A stretch of DNA of 64,000 nucleotides from Hyphomicrobium sp. (GTDB lineage Bacteria; Pseudomonadota; Alphaproteobacteria; Rhizobiales; Hyphomicrobiaceae): assembly GCF_019744875.1 (NCBI RefSeq), contig NZ_JAIETU010000005.1, positions 496,001-560,000 of the forward strand, read 5' to 3'. The notes under the pieces are model-generated. The model searched no databases, had not been told where the DNA came from, and saw nothing but the letters and a program-made list of their open reading frames with translations. Positions 1-8,163 of this stretch are shown here, piece by piece (within the stretch, counting starts at the first letter, position 1; the number at the start of each line of letters is the position of its first letter). Both the position numbers and the translations under genes were made by a program.

Positions 1-144
1 GGGGCAGTGGTTGCAGATAAACATGACGAGGGTGCCCTTCGGGCCGCGCAGCTCGTCGAGGGTGTATATCCGGCCGTCGGTCGCCGGGAGCCGGAAGGCG
101 GGTGCGGCCCATCCGAAGTCGCATAGGGGCGTCTGCTCGGCCAT
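1..144 (-). CDS. Redoxin / thioredoxin-like protein (N-terminal part)
   Basis: Reading leftward from the ATG at 142-144, the first 48 codons begin MAEQTPLCDFGW and run out of the window. The visible part matches the start of AhpC/TSA-like redoxins: a short lead, a PAFRLPATDG strand, DELRGPKGTLVMF, and FICNHCP at the very edge. In this family the Cys-Asn-His-Cys segment is the expected thiol site. A periplasmic or cytosolic thiol oxidoreductase role follows from the family; the partner is unknown. There is no signal peptide in the visible part. It lies downstream of murI on the same strand, separated by dispersed repeats, so it is probably transcribed separately. Confidence 0.7.
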   Translation of the reverse strand, partial: MAEQTPLCDFGWAAPAFRLPATDGRIYTLDELRGPKGTLVMFICNHCP

Positions 145-182
145 AGCGAAATCTCCTTGAGCTCAATCGCGGTCTTCAATTT

Positions 183-307
183 CGTGCTTCCTATCGGGCA
201 CTCTCTCTGCACGGCTTCGCCATGACCGGTTCCCACTTTTCCGGAAGCACTCTGTTTTATCGTGCTTCTTATCGGAAAACCGGTTCCCACTTTTCCGGAA
301 GCACTCT
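183..307. repeat. Dispersed intergenic repeat, two tandem copies
   Basis: Two 28-bp copies of the same unit, starting ACCGGTTCCCACTTTTCC and ending GGAAGCACTC, lie at 225-252 and 279-306. The right copy contains the inverted pair CGGAAAA (273-279) and TTTTCCG (291-297). Each is preceded by a second module, CGTGCTTCyTATCGG, at 183-196 and 261-275. A third module, CACGGCTTCGCCATGAC, is at 210-226. The same modules recur near 41892-42018 and 43957-44001, and in degenerate form at 61421-61440. Palindromic units of this kind are abundant between genes in Rhizobiales. A role in mRNA ends or as a mobile mini-element is inference only. Confidence 0.75.
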
Positions 308-332
308 CCGAAAGCACTCTAGGCCCGCGCCG

Positions 333-1253
333 TCAGGGGGCGCGACTTGCGGCGAGCCGTCCGGCGTCGAGGTGCTCGAAATCGAGCGTCGTCTTTGCGA
401 ACACGCGGGCGCGTGCGCTCGCTTCAACAGTATCGCCGGTGGTCAGCAAAACGAGGCTTGGCGGTGCGGCGTTCCCCGATGCGCCATCCGCTGCCGGCGT
501 CTCGCCGAGATAGTGCGGGTGGCGCGAGAGATAGTCTTCAAGGCTGTCGGCGACGATCTGGGGCTGCGAGAGAATGCGCGTGGCAGCCGGCAGATGGCGG
601 CGGAACAGGTGCTCGACGAGCGGGAAATGCGTGCAGCCCAGAATGGCGCGATGCGGCGGCTCGCCGCCCGACTGCGCCATCGCGCCGTCGATGCCGGCGA
701 CGACCAGGCGCTCCAGGCTCTCTTCGGGAACGTCGCGCTCGATCGCGCCCGCCAACTCGGCGCAGACCTGCTGCACGACCGTGACCTTCGGGCAGCGCTT
801 GCGGATCTCTTCGGCATAGACGTTGGACGCGATGGTGCGCGTGGTGCCGAAGACGGCGATGCGATCGGTGAGGAACTTCTGCGGATACTGGGGCGTGGTG
901 ACGGCCCAGGGCGTCTGCGTGGCGGCTTCGACGGTCGGCGCAACAATGCCGACAACGTTGTGGCCCACCGCGGCCCAGGGCGTGGACGGAAGCCACGTCG
1001 TTTGCAGACGGCGGGCGGCCACGGCGGTGGCCGTATTGCAGCCGAGCAGCACCAGCTTGCAGCCGCGCTCAAACAGCGCCTCGACGCCGATACGCGTCAA
1101 GTCGATGATGTCTTCCGACGGCCGGTCGCCGTACGGGACGTGGGCGTGATCGCCCAGATAGACAAAGGATTGCCCGGGAAAGCGCTCGGTCAGCGCCGAA
1201 AGCACCGTGAGACCGCCGAGGCCAGAATCGAAGACGCCAATCATGCGCGCCAC
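333..1253 (-). CDS. murI: Glutamate racemase
   Basis: This cytosolic enzyme interconverts L- and D-glutamate to supply D-Glu for peptidoglycan. The 306-residue protein is somewhat longer than the usual 260-290. It begins with the family signature GVFDSGLGG (catalytic Asp9 region) and has both catalytic cysteines in their expected contexts: LGCNTATA (Cys72) and ILGCTHFPLV (Cys207). The ATG at 1253 sits just before the conserved first strand, so the start is well supported. The gene stands alone between fabI upstream and a repeat cluster downstream. The C-terminal 40 residues are a loosely conserved tail. Confidence 0.95.
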   Translation of the reverse strand: MARMIGVFDSGLGGLTVLSALTERFPGQSFVYLGDHAHVPYGDRPSEDIIDLTRIGVEALFERGCKLVLLGCNTATAVAARRLQTTWLPSTPWAAVGHNVVGIVAPTVEAATQTPWAVTTPQYPQKFLTDRIAVFGTTRTIASNVYAEEIRKRCPKVTVVQQVCAELAGAIERDVPEESLERLVVAGIDGAMAQSGGEPPHRAILGCTHFPLVEHLFRRHLPAATRILSQPQIVADSLEDYLSRHPHYLGETPAADGASGNAAPPSLVLLTTGDTVEASARARVFAKTTLDFEHLDAGRLAASRAP

Positions 1254-1322
1254 TGATGGCAGGGAACGGCCGACGCGGTCAACTGCCTCGGCCCCCGGAT
1301 GTCCATCGCAAGACTTCGCAGG

Positions 1323-2192
1323 CTATTCCGCCGCTTCCGACGGCGAACGCCCTGCGGCTGCCTCGTCCTGCTCGGCGGACTTCAGTGCATCGAGGCTCGG
1401 CATCGAGATCGTGCTGTAGCCGCAGTCGACGAAATGGACTTCGCCGGTCACTGCCGCGGAGAGGTCCGACAGGAGATAGAGCGCGGAGCCGCCGACATCG
1501 TTGAGGCTCGGCGTGCGGCGGAGCGGCGAATGCTCCTTCTGGAAGTTGAAGATGACGCGAGCGTCGGACACGCCGGCGCCCGACAGCGTGCGCATCGGAC
1601 CTGCCGACATCGCGTTGACGCGGATGCCCTGCGGGCCAAGGTCGGCGGCGAGATAGCGCACGGACGCTTCGAGCGCGGCCTTGGCAACACCCATCACGTT
1701 GTAGGAGGGGACGGAGCGTGTGGCGCCGCCGTAGCTCAGCGTCAGCAGCGATCCGCCGTTCGGCATAAGCGGCATGGCGCGCTGCGCGATCTCGGTGAAC
1801 GAGAAGCACGAGATCGCCATGGTGTTCGTGAAGTTCTCGCGCGTCGTGTTGACGTAACGGCCGGACAGCTCCTTGGGATCGGAGAAAGCGAGCGCGTGCA
1901 CGACGAAATCGAGGCTGCCCCAGACTTCCTTGACCCGGTCGAAGACCTTGTCGACGGTGGCGAGGTCGAGCACGTTGCACGGCTCGATGATCTCCGCGCC
2001 GATCGATTGGGCCAGCGGCACGGCGCGGCGGCCGAAGGCGCCGTCCTGGTAGCTGAAGCCGAGCTTGGCGCCCTGCCCATGAAGCGCGCGTGCAATGCCC
2101 CAGGCGATGGAACGATCGTTCGCAACGCCCATGATCAATCCGCGCTTGCCCGCCATCAGGGGACCAGGATTCGAAAGGTCGTATTCGGCCAT
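1323..2192 (-). CDS. fabI: Enoyl-[acyl-carrier-protein] reductase (NADH)
   Basis: FabI carries out the last reduction of each fatty-acid elongation cycle, trans-2-enoyl-ACP to acyl-ACP. The 289-residue SDR-fold protein has the FabI version of the active site, Tyr154, Tyr164 and Lys171 (Y-x6-K spacing in SYNVMGVAK), which separates it from ordinary SDRs. The N-terminal glycine-poor NAD loop GVANDRSIAWGIA is typical. An in-frame extension exists upstream, but the ATG at 2192 has a GAGG element before it and fits family N-termini. The C-terminal ~25 residues are a low-complexity tail. It is the third gene of a fabA-fabB-fabI operon, 125 nt after fabB. Confidence 0.95.
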   Translation of the reverse strand: MAEYDLSNPGPLMAGKRGLIMGVANDRSIAWGIARALHGQGAKLGFSYQDGAFGRRAVPLAQSIGAEIIEPCNVLDLATVDKVFDRVKEVWGSLDFVVHALAFSDPKELSGRYVNTTRENFTNTMAISCFSFTEIAQRAMPLMPNGGSLLTLSYGGATRSVPSYNVMGVAKAALEASVRYLAADLGPQGIRVNAMSAGPMRTLSGAGVSDARVIFNFQKEHSPLRRTPSLNDVGGSALYLLSDLSAAVTGEVHFVDCGYSTISMPSLDALKSAEQDEAAAGRSPSEAAE

Positions 2193-2317
2193 GGAAGTCC
2201 TCGCACTCGCACCAAACTTGCGGCCGATCTCGAACCAGCCGCTTCCATTTTTGTAAACTTTCATACCCGGCACGTCCTTCGGGGCCGATCCCCTATGGCG
2301 CGCAGCCGTGCAAGAAT

Positions 2318-3553
2318 TCAGCCATTATAGCGATTGAACACCAGAGTTGCATTTGTCCCGCCGAAACCGAAGCTGTTCGACATGACACAGTTAAGCTCCG
2401 TGTTGTCGATGCGGGCACGGACAATCGGCATGTCTTCGAATGCGGGATCCAGCTCCTCGATATTGGCACTCTCACAGATGAACCCGTTGTTCATCATGAG
2501 GATCGAGAAGATGCTCTCTTGCACCCCAATGGCGCCCAATGAATGTCCCGTAAGGGACTTCGTCGCCGAAATTTTCGGGATCGTTTTACCGGCGAAGACC
2601 TGCCGGATGGCCTCGATCTCCTTGAGATCGCCCACGGGCGTGGCCGTCGCGTGCGGGTTGATGTAGTCGACCGGATGAGCAAGCCCCTTGCCGTCCAGGC
2701 CCTTCATGGCGAGCTGCATGCAGCGGGCCGCGCCTTCGCCGGACGGAGCCACCATGTCGTGGCCGTCGGATGTCGCGCCGTAGCCCACGATCTCGGCGTA
2801 GATTTTTGCACCACGCGCCTTGGCGCGCTCGAGCTCTTCCAGCACCAGCACGCCCGCGCCGCCCGCGATGACGAAGCCGTCACGATTCTTGTCGTAGGCG
2901 CGGCTGGCGGTCGCCGGTGTATCGTTGTAGCGGGACGACATGGCGCCCATGGCGTCGAACAGCACCGAGAGCGTCCAATCGAGCTCTTCGCAGCCGCCCG
3001 CGAACATCACATCCTGCTTGCCCCACTGGATCATCTCGGCGGCGTTGCCGATGCAGTGGGCCGACGTCGCGCAGGCCGACGCGATGGAGTAGTTGACGCC
3101 CTTGATCTGGAAGCTCGTGGCGAGCGCGGCCGAGGGGCCCGAGCACATCGCCTTGGGGACCTCGAACGGCCCGACCTTCTTCGGATCCTTCTGGCGGGTC
3201 GTGTCGGCCGCCCAGACGATGGCGCGCGTGGAGGGGCCGCCCGACCCCATGACGATGCCCGTGCGCTCGTTGACGACTTCGCCCGGCTCGAGGCCGGAGT
3301 CGCGGATCGCCTGATCCATCGCGATGTAGTTCCAGCCCACGCCCGCTTCCATGAAGCGCTTCGGCTTGCGCGGCACCTGGGCTTCCCAGTCGAGCTTCGG
3401 CTCGCCGTGCACCTGGCAGCGGAACCCGAGCTCGGCGTACTTGTCCGCCTTGACGATTCCGGACTTGGCCTCACGCAACGAGGCCAGCACCTCCTGGGTC
3501 GTGTTCCCGATCGAAGACACGATGCCCATGCCGGTGACGACTACTCGCCTCAT
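2318..3553 (-). CDS. fabB: Beta-ketoacyl-ACP synthase I
   Basis: This condensing enzyme extends acyl-ACP with malonyl-ACP and is needed for unsaturated fatty acid synthesis together with FabA. The 411-residue thiolase-fold protein has the Cys-His-His triad: Cys161 in [11 protein letters not shown], His301 in [11 protein letters not shown] and His337 in [11 protein letters not shown], with Lys332 nearby. Length and motifs fit KAS I rather than KAS III. I chose the ATG at 3553 ([10 protein letters not shown]) because the family always starts there; the in-frame extension upstream is an Arg-rich artefact. It follows fabA by 55 nt on the same strand. Confidence 0.93.
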   Translation of the reverse strand: MRRVVVTGMGIVSSIGNTTQEVLASLREAKSGIVKADKYAELGFRCQVHGEPKLDWEAQVPRKPKRFMEAGVGWNYIAMDQAIRDSGLEPGEVVNERTGIVMGSGGPSTRAIVWAADTTRQKDPKKVGPFEVPKAMCSGPSAALATSFQIKGVNYSIASACATSAHCIGNAAEMIQWGKQDVMFAGGCEELDWTLSVLFDAMGAMSSRYNDTPATASRAYDKNRDGFVIAGGAGVLVLEELERAKARGAKIYAEIVGYGATSDGHDMVAPSGEGAARCMQLAMKGLDGKGLAHPVDYINPHATATPVGDLKEIEAIRQVFAGKTIPKISATKSLTGHSLGAIGVQESIFSILMMNNGFICESANIEELDPAFEDMPIVRARIDNTELNCVMSNSFGFGGTNATLVFNRYNG

Positions 3554-3608
3554 CGACAACCCCTTCCTCGCCTCGAAGACATTTCGTGCACGTCTGCCGC
3601 CTTCATGC

Positions 3609-4145
3609 TCACGCGGCCGCCGGCGCTTCACCGCTCTCGAACAGGCCGACGCGCAGGTCCGTGGCCGTGTAGATCACCTGACCGTCCGCTTTCAGCGTTC
3701 CATCTGCAATGGCCAGCTTCAAGCGCCGCAGGATGACCCGTTTCATGTCGACAACGTACTCTACCTTTTTGACCGAAGGCAGAACCATGCCGGTGAATTT
3801 GACCTCGCCGACGCCAAGGGCGCGGCCGCGTCCCGGCGCACCAAGCCAGCCGAGGAAAAAGCCCGTCATCTGCCAGAGCGCGTCCAGCCCCAGGCAGCCG
3901 GGCATCACGGGATCGCCCTTGAAGTGGCAATCGAAGAACCAGTCGAGGCGCTCGTTGCCGGCCACCGCCAGCTCGGCCACGATCTGGCCCTTGCCGTGCG
4001 CGCCACCGTCTTCAGATACCAGGGAAATGCGGTCGAACATCAGCATCGGCGGCAGCGGCAACTGCGCATTGCCCGGCCCGAACAGCTCACCGCGTCCACA
4101 TGCAAGAAGATCGTCGAATTCGTAGCTTGAACGGCGCTCGGCCAT
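3609..4145 (-). CDS. fabA: 3-hydroxydecanoyl-ACP dehydratase/isomerase
   Basis: FabA dehydrates 3-hydroxydecanoyl-ACP and isomerises the trans-2 to the cis-3 product, the branch point to unsaturated fatty acids. The 178-residue hot-dog-fold protein has the active-site histidine His74 in [14 protein letters not shown] and the partner Asp88 in LGLDALWQ. Length matches the family (about 172). It is the first gene of the fabA-fabB-fabI operon and is divergent from irr across a 360-nt gap. Confidence 0.96.
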   Translation of the reverse strand: MAERRSSYEFDDLLACGRGELFGPGNAQLPLPPMLMFDRISLVSEDGGAHGKGQIVAELAVAGNERLDWFFDCHFKGDPVMPGCLGLDALWQMTGFFLGWLGAPGRGRALGVGEVKFTGMVLPSVKKVEYVVDMKRVILRRLKLAIADGTLKADGQVIYTATDLRVGLFESGEAPAAA

Positions 4146-4395
4146 AGATCCGTTTCATCCCTCTCAGGTGCGCACGTCCGGGTTCGCCCCAAGCCGCGTT
4201 GTCTAGCACATCCGGCAGACGTTCAAACGATATTAAGGCTCACCGTCAAGTCGTGGGTTCGGAAGGGAGGCGGATTGTCCAGAGGACATGCGCGAATCGC
4301 GCCTCGGAGCCCCGCGGAGGCGCCTGGCAGCCCAGGCCCGCCTTTTTCACGGCAGAATAGGAGTTTACCCCGAAAAAAGGCCGTTCGCCTACGGG

Positions 4396-4424
4396 TTGCG
4401 ATTGCGTACGCCTCCTTTTATACT
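4396..4424 (+). promoter_or_regulatory. Candidate sigma70 promoter of irr, in the fabA-irr gap
   Basis: In the 360-nt gap between fabA and irr (4146-4505) there is TTGCGA at 4396-4401, a 17-bp spacer and TATACT at 4419-4424. This would start transcription about 75 nt before irr. I see no convincing inverted iron-control element, and no clear promoter facing fabA apart from an isolated TTGACG-like hexamer (minus strand, 4244-4249). No gene is supported in this gap. Confidence 0.4.
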
Positions 4425-4505
4425 GACGTGGTAGCATAATGTAGCCGTTCACGCGGCCGACAACCCTGGGCAGGCCGCTGTCCCGGATAGCGAGTTTGAT
4501 TTTTC

Positions 4506-4988
4506 ATGATCGAAGACGTCACGGACGACCTAAATTCCGGCGCCGGCGAGGAGAGTCTCGCGGAGGGCGCGCTTGCGCCTCTGCAGTCGTCAATCGCAGA
4601 GCGCCTGCGCAGGGCCGGCCTGCGTCCGACGCGCCAGCGCGTGGCACTCGGTACGCTGCTGCTCGGCGGCGAGGATCGGCACGTCTCGGCTGAAATGCTG
4701 CACGCGGAAGCGCTGGCACAGGGCGAGCACGTGTCGCTGGCTACCGTCTACAACACGCTGCACCAGTTTACGGGCGCGGGCCTTCTGCGCGAGCTGGCGA
4801 TCGACGGCGGCAAAGCCTACTTCGACACCAACGTGTCGAACCACAACCACTTCTTCATCGAAGAGCACGGCCAGCTGATGGACATCCCGGGCGACACGAT
4901 CCGCGTCGACGGGCTGCCCGAGCCGCCCGAGGGCATGCGCGTCAGCCATATCGACGTCGTCGTGCGTCTGGTGCCCATAAAGCCTTAG
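4506..4988 (+). CDS. irr: Iron response regulator Irr (Fur family)
   Basis: Irr is the heme-responsive Fur-family regulator that controls iron and heme genes in Rhizobiales and relatives. The 160-residue protein has the winged-helix region (GLRPTRQRVALGTLLL then SLATVYNTLHQF) and the HxH metal/heme site SNHNHFF (His113, His115). It lacks the C-terminal CxxC zinc pairs of canonical Fur and the N-terminal GCPWHD heme motif of the Bradyrhizobium type, as in many rhizobial Irr proteins. The neighbour fabA operon is the normal context. The iron-uptake genes at 17-31 kb in this window are plausible targets; that is inference. Confidence 0.9.
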   Translation: MIEDVTDDLNSGAGEESLAEGALAPLQSSIAERLRRAGLRPTRQRVALGTLLLGGEDRHVSAEMLHAEALAQGEHVSLATVYNTLHQFTGAGLLRELAIDGGKAYFDTNVSNHNHFFIEEHGQLMDIPGDTIRVDGLPEPPEGMRVSHIDVVVRLVPIKP

Positions 4989-5001
4989 CGCCGTTGGTCG
5001 A

Positions 5002-5613
5002 TCAGTTGACGACCTCGTTCTCGTAAACACCCCAAAGCTGTTTCTGGAGCACGTAGCCCCGGAAGCGATCGATCGTGACATGACACCAGCGCCCGTCGCA
5101 GGAATGGACGTTGGCGATCACACCGGCCTCGACATTGACCACGGCGCGCGATCTCTCGCTGTCGCTGTCGCGAACAGGCACCTGGGGCGCCGCCTGCCCC
5201 GGTTTCACGTCCCAGGGCGTTACAAGCGCCGTGCGCCGCCCGGACAGCAGAGATTGCACCACCCACCCGGTCGCGCCTTCCGCATCGCGCACCTGCCGCC
5301 AGCCCTCGAGCTCGCTCAGCACCTCGAGCGGCAGCCCCGCCTGTCGGTAAACCCAGGATGTCGGGTAGTCCGTGCCGGGGCCCGCGCGCAGGTTCACGCG
5401 ATCGGCCTTCAGGCTGACGAACCGGGGCAGCGGCAGGCCGCTTTCCGATTTGCCCGTGCTCGCGGCCGGGCCCGCTTGGGCCGATGGGGCCGCCGCGCCC
5501 GCCAGGGCTGCATCCGCCAGGACTGTTCCGGCAGCGGCCATGGCCATGACGGCCGCGACCGCGCCCACTGCCCCGCGCGCCATCCAAGCCTTCCGGCTCC
5601 GCTTCATGCCCAT
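5002..5613 (-). CDS. Secreted protein with two bacterial SH3 domains
   Basis: A basic start (KRSRK) followed by an Ala-rich hydrophobic stretch forms a signal peptide, so the protein is periplasmic. Two SH3_3-like repeats follow: the first around VNLRAGPGTDYPTSWVY to GWVVQSLLSG, the second around NVEAGVIANVHSC to GYVLQKQLWGVYENE. Such domains usually bind peptidoglycan or other proteins. The start is uncertain: ATGs at 5613 and 5607 fit the signal peptide, and a GTG at 5622 has a better-spaced AAGGG. It is convergent with irr (13 nt between stops) and divergent from the dehydrogenase at 5852, an arrangement familiar in this order. Confidence 0.8.
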   Translation of the reverse strand: MGMKRSRKAWMARGAVGAVAAVMAMAAAGTVLADAALAGAAAPSAQAGPAASTGKSESGLPLPRFVSLKADRVNLRAGPGTDYPTSWVYRQAGLPLEVLSELEGWRQVRDAEGATGWVVQSLLSGRRTALVTPWDVKPGQAAPQVPVRDSDSERSRAVVNVEAGVIANVHSCDGRWCHVTIDRFRGYVLQKQLWGVYENEVVN

Positions 5614-5851
5614 GCCCCGCACATTGCCCTTTTGTACAGACTCCTTATTGATGCGCCCAGACAATCCATCACTTTGTCACGGACATGACCTTCTGTTAGA
5701 CACTGCCTGAACCTAGGACACGTTCGCGTTGCAAAACATGGAACCGCGACGGGAACGTGCTTCAAATCCCAGTTTTCGGACCTGATCACGGTTTCGACGC
5801 ACGAACGCTCGTTGCCGCAGATTGAAGCTCCCTGCCGCCGGTGGAAGACAT

Positions 5852-6850
5852 ATGCCCAGCCCTGTGAAGAAGCCAGTCGTCATCGTCACGCGCAAGCTGC
5901 CGGACGTGGTCGAAACGCGCATGCGCGAACTGTTCGATGCGCGCCTCAACGCCGACGACACGCCCATGACGCAAGCCCAGCTCGCCGACGCCGTGAAGGT
6001 CGCTGACGTGCTGGTGCCGACCGTGACGGACCGGATCGATCGCGCGGTCATCTCGCAGGCCGGGCCGCAGTTGCGCCTGATCGCCAACTTCGGCACCGGC
6101 GTCGACAACGTCGATCTCGATACGGCGCGCAACCGCGCCATCACCGTCACCAACACGCCGGGCGTGCTGACCGAAGACACCGCCGACATGACCATGGCGC
6201 TGATCCTGGCCGTGCCGCGCCGCGTGCCGGAAGGCGCCGCCTATCTTCGCGACCCCAAGAACAAGTGGGCCGGCTGGTCGCCGACGTGGATGCTCGGCAA
6301 CCGCATTTTCGGCAAGCGCCTCGGCATCGTCGGCATGGGCCGCATCGGCCAGGCCGTCGCCCAGCGGGCCAAGGCGTTCGGGCTGCAGATCCACTATCAC
6401 AACCGCAAGCGCCTCTCGTCCGATGTCGAGCAGGAGCTCGACGCGACGTACTGGGAAAGCCTCGACCAGATGCTGAGCCGCATGGACATCGTGTCGATCA
6501 ACTGCCCGCATACGCCGGCGACCTATCATCTGCTGTCGGCACGGCGCCTGAAGCTGCTGAAGCCCACCGCTTACATCGTCAACACGGCGCGCGGCGAGGT
6601 GATCGACGAGAACGAGCTTGCACGCATGATCGAAGCGGGCGCCATCGCCGGCGCCGGTCTCGACGTGTTCGAGCACGAGCCCGCCATCAATCCCAAGCTG
6701 CTGGCCTCCGACCGCGTGGTCGCGCTGCCGCACATGAGCTCGGCCACCATCGAAGGCCGCATCGACATGGGCCAGAAGGTGATCATCAACATCAAGGCCT
6801 TCCTGGACGGCCATGCGCCGCCGGACAAGGTCCACCCGGCGATGTTCTGA
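5852..6850 (+). CDS. D-2-hydroxyacid (D-glycerate) dehydrogenase
   Basis: This NAD(P)-dependent enzyme of the D-isomer-specific 2-hydroxyacid family most likely interconverts D-glycerate and hydroxypyruvate or reduces glyoxylate. The 332-residue protein has the Rossmann signature GIVGMGRIGQAVAQRAKAFG, the substrate Arg in NTARGEVIDE, the catalytic Glu in FEHEP and the catalytic His in LPHMSSAT. The LPHMSSAT form, not LPHIGSAT, is a clade feature. I start at MPSPVKKP (5852), because the ten upstream in-frame residues look non-coding. Exact substrate cannot be read from sequence; glycerate metabolism fits the serine cycle of methylotrophic Hyphomicrobiales, which is inference. Confidence 0.85.
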   Translation: MPSPVKKPVVIVTRKLPDVVETRMRELFDARLNADDTPMTQAQLADAVKVADVLVPTVTDRIDRAVISQAGPQLRLIANFGTGVDNVDLDTARNRAITVTNTPGVLTEDTADMTMALILAVPRRVPEGAAYLRDPKNKWAGWSPTWMLGNRIFGKRLGIVGMGRIGQAVAQRAKAFGLQIHYHNRKRLSSDVEQELDATYWESLDQMLSRMDIVSINCPHTPATYHLLSARRLKLLKPTAYIVNTARGEVIDENELARMIEAGAIAGAGLDVFEHEPAINPKLLASDRVVALPHMSSATIEGRIDMGQKVIINIKAFLDGHAPPDKVHPAMF

Positions 6851-6866
6851 TCCGGCCAGCCGGCAC

Positions 6867-8060
6867 TCAGCTCATGTAGTGCGTAGCGACCAGCACGTAG
6901 AACGCCACGGTGGCGAGGTAGCCCGCAACCAGCCAGTTGCGGCTTGCCTCCGTGATGGGCTCGGTGCGGCGGCGTGAGGCGGCCGGGCGGAACACCATGG
7001 GTGCGGTGAGGGACAGGATCGCCGTCAGCACGTACCATTCGAGATAGACCGAGACGCCCGCGCCCACGATGAGCGTCAGCATGTTGATGACGGACGCGAT
7101 TTCCGGGTCCGATCGCGACAGCGCGGCATCGACGATCTGGCCGCCATCGAGCGGGAGCACGGGGGCGAGGTTGATGCCGTTGAGGATGGCGCTGGCCAGC
7201 GCCAGCACCTCGAACATGGGATCTTCCGTCACGACGGCGCCGGCGACGAACGCGCCGGTCGTCAGCACGGAGAAACCCGGCCCCATGAGCGCGACAAAGC
7301 CGCGTTCCCCCTCATTGCGGTGTCGCGCCGCCGACACGGCCACGCCGCCGATGAACGGTATGAAGTAGACCCCCTGCACCGGCAGTCCGACCCAGCGCAT
7401 GGCAATCGCATGCCCGCCTTCATGTATGACGAGCAGCAACAGGAGAACGGCCGCGAACTGCCAGTTGAACAGGTAGCTGAAGCTTGCGTAGGTGAGCGCG
7501 CCGGTCAGCACGGCCGCGCCGAGACGCGAAGCGGGCGGCTTGGCGGTTCCGGCTTCCTTTTCGCAATAGCGCTTGAGACGCCGCCCGTTGATGCGGGCGC
7601 CGAGCGGAATCAGCACGCGGCTCCAGAACGTCTTGTGGGTGAGTTCATGCACCATGGTGAGGCGCGTCGCGTCCCCGCGCGGCTCGAAGGTGCACGCAAC
7701 GAAGTGGTCGCGGCCCGGCGCGACGCTCGGCGCGCTGCCGTCATTCAGGATCTCGATGAGCAGGGCCTCGCGGGGGCGGTTTTCAACCTCGCGGTAGGCC
7801 ATCTCGATGGCTTTGTCGCCGACCGTGACGTGACCTTCGTAGACGTCCGATGTTCCGGGACGGGGCGCCACCTTGATGCCGATCTGCTGGGGGCCGTCGA
7901 ACTCGATTTCGTGAGCCGAGCAGGCGCGCCAGACGATATCGACGGGCGCATCGATATCGACGGCGGCGACGTAGCGGCGACGCTTCCGGCCGAACAGCGC
8001 ATCGGCGGCGGCGTTCATGAGCAGGTACAGGGATGTCAGAAGATCGGTGACCAGCGTCAT
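6867..8060 (-). CDS. SRPBCC domain fused to site-2-protease-like M50 metalloprotease
   Basis: The first ~165 residues read as an SRPBCC/START-like ligand-binding domain (VDIDAPVDIVWRACSAHE, then VENRPREALLIE and TFEPRGDATRL). The rest is a polytopic membrane M50 peptidase with HEGGH at residues 213-217 and the distal zinc ligand in LPLDGGQ (Asp305), each on a hydrophobic helix. S2P enzymes cleave within membranes, often to release regulators. The substrate is unknown. There is no PDZ domain. The gene is alone on the minus strand, 17 nt from the convergent dehydrogenase stop. Confidence 0.8.
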   Translation of the reverse strand: MTLVTDLLTSLYLLMNAAADALFGRKRRRYVAAVDIDAPVDIVWRACSAHEIEFDGPQQIGIKVAPRPGTSDVYEGHVTVGDKAIEMAYREVENRPREALLIEILNDGSAPSVAPGRDHFVACTFEPRGDATRLTMVHELTHKTFWSRVLIPLGARINGRRLKRYCEKEAGTAKPPASRLGAAVLTGALTYASFSYLFNWQFAAVLLLLLVIHEGGHAIAMRWVGLPVQGVYFIPFIGGVAVSAARHRNEGERGFVALMGPGFSVLTTGAFVAGAVVTEDPMFEVLALASAILNGINLAPVLPLDGGQIVDAALSRSDPEIASVINMLTLIVGAGVSVYLEWYVLTAILSLTAPMVFRPAASRRRTEPITEASRNWLVAGYLATVAFYVLVATHYMS

Positions 8061-8163
8061 CGCTCAGCTTTCGGTCGGCGTGAAAGGATAAGCATGCACG
8101 GTCCCGGTTGGACGAGGGACCGCCGCATCGTGATCGCGACCATTGAAGCCTGAGATCGCGGCC

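Noticed and set aside
4246-4452. A 68-codon minus-strand frame in the fabA-irr gap
   Set aside because: No ribosome-binding site, no recognisable composition, and it runs over the likely irr promoter.
7627-7662. HELTH (an HExxH match) in the SRPBCC part of the M50 fusion as a second protease site
   Set aside because: It lies in the soluble SRPBCC-like domain and not on a hydrophobic helix; the S2P site is HEGGH further on.
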